NCBI GenBank assembly: GCA_002441545.1
Contig: DJWL01000142.1
Location: 1 to 6,113 of the forward strand
Direction: 5' to 3'
Length of the DNA stretch: 6,113 nt
Origin: Flavobacteriaceae bacterium UBA6231
GTDB taxonomy: Bacteria; Bacteroidota; Bacteroidia; Flavobacteriales; Flavobacteriaceae
The notes beneath the pieces are model-generated. The model searched no databases, was not told where the DNA came from, and worked only from the letters and a program-made list of their open reading frames with translations. The position numbers were made by a program, and so were the translations under genes. Below, piece after piece: positions 5,932 through 6,113 of the stretch; the stretch's first letter is position 1; the number at the start of each line of letters is the position of its first letter.

Positions 5932-5976
5932 ACTTCATAATTTGCTCCTCAATAGTGGGTTGAAGCAAGATGAAGT
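5932..5976 (+). other. Long imperfect stem-loop in the rpoA-rplQ spacer
   Basis: Most of the 62-base spacer can fold on itself. ACTTCAT (5932-5938) pairs with ATGAAGT (5970-5976), TTGCT (5942-5946) with AGCAA (5964-5968), and TCAA (5949-5952) with TTGA (5960-5963). That is 16 base pairs around a 7-base loop (TAGTGGG), with a small internal loop and a CC bulge. The structure begins 2 bases after the rpoA stop and ends 15 bases before the rplQ ATG. The bases after it are A-rich, so it is not a standard terminator. It could be a bL17 leader, an RNase processing site or an mRNA stabiliser; the sequence alone does not decide. Confidence 0.45.
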
Positions 5977-5991
5977 TTAAAAACAAATGTC

Positions 5992-6113
5992 ATGAGACAC
6001 GGAAAAAAAGTTAACCATTTAAGTAGAAAAACAGCTCATAGAAAATCAATGTTGGCTAATATGGCTTGTTCACTAATTGAACACAAGCGTATTAATACAA
6101 CTGTTGCTAAAGC
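5992..6113 (+). CDS. rplQ: 50S ribosomal protein bL17 (L17), 5' part
   Basis: This is the beginning of bL17, a large-subunit protein near the peptide exit tunnel. Forty codons are visible before the window ends. The product begins MRHGKKVNHLSRKTAHRKSM and continues with LANMACSLIEHKRINTTVAK, the well-conserved bL17 N-terminus (compare MRHRKSGRQL..HR..M..N in E. coli). It follows rpoA, its usual partner at the end of the alpha cluster. The start is chosen by this motif. An ATG five bases upstream opens only a two-codon ORF (ATG TCA TGA) whose stop overlaps the true start. There is no Shine-Dalgarno. The 3' part lies outside the window. Confidence 0.97.
   Translation, partial: MRHGKKVNHLSRKTAHRKSMLANMACSLIEHKRINTTVAK

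Overview
The window is part of the conserved ribosomal-protein 'spc-alpha' gene cluster of a low-GC bacterium. It most likely comes from Flavobacteriia in the Bacteroidota, probably Flavobacteriaceae. Four things support this: AT-rich codon use, no Shine-Dalgarno sequence before any gene, zinc-free forms of bL36 and uS4, and the gene order secY-infA-rpmJ-rpsM-rpsK-rpsD-rpoA-rplQ with no adk or map between secY and infA. The genus cannot be fixed from these slowly evolving proteins.

All genes are on the + strand. Bases 1-25 hold the last codons of rplF (uL6). Then follow rplR (uL18), rpsE (uS5), rpmD (uL30), rplO (uL15), secY, infA (IF1), rpmJ (bL36, 38 codons), rpsM (uS13), rpsK (uS11), rpsD (uS4), rpoA (RNA polymerase alpha) and the first 40 codons of rplQ (bL17), which runs off the right edge. 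From rplF to infA the spacers are 4-15 bases, as expected for one transcript with coupled translation. No gene is broken, frameshifted or fused.

Four spacers are longer: infA-rpmJ (55 bases), rpsK-rpsD (122), rpsD-rpoA (98) and rpoA-rplQ (62). Each contains inverted repeats that could form RNA hairpins. None is followed by a T-tract, so they look like leader, processing or translational-control structures and not intrinsic terminators. The two spacers on either side of rpsD share a GTTTAT/ATAAAC inverted repeat and other short words in the same order. In E. coli, uS4 controls the alpha operon from a site just before rpsM. Here only 2 bases separate rpmJ from rpsM, so any uS4 control probably acts elsewhere, and the rpsD leader is the natural candidate.

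The genes work together in making ribosomal subunits (uL6, uL18, uL30, uL15, bL36, bL17; uS5, uS13, uS11, uS4), starting translation (IF1), transcription (alpha) and membrane protein export (SecY). This is core housekeeping DNA. I see no mobile element, CRISPR array, tRNA, rRNA or accessory system. What deserves a second look lies in the spacers.
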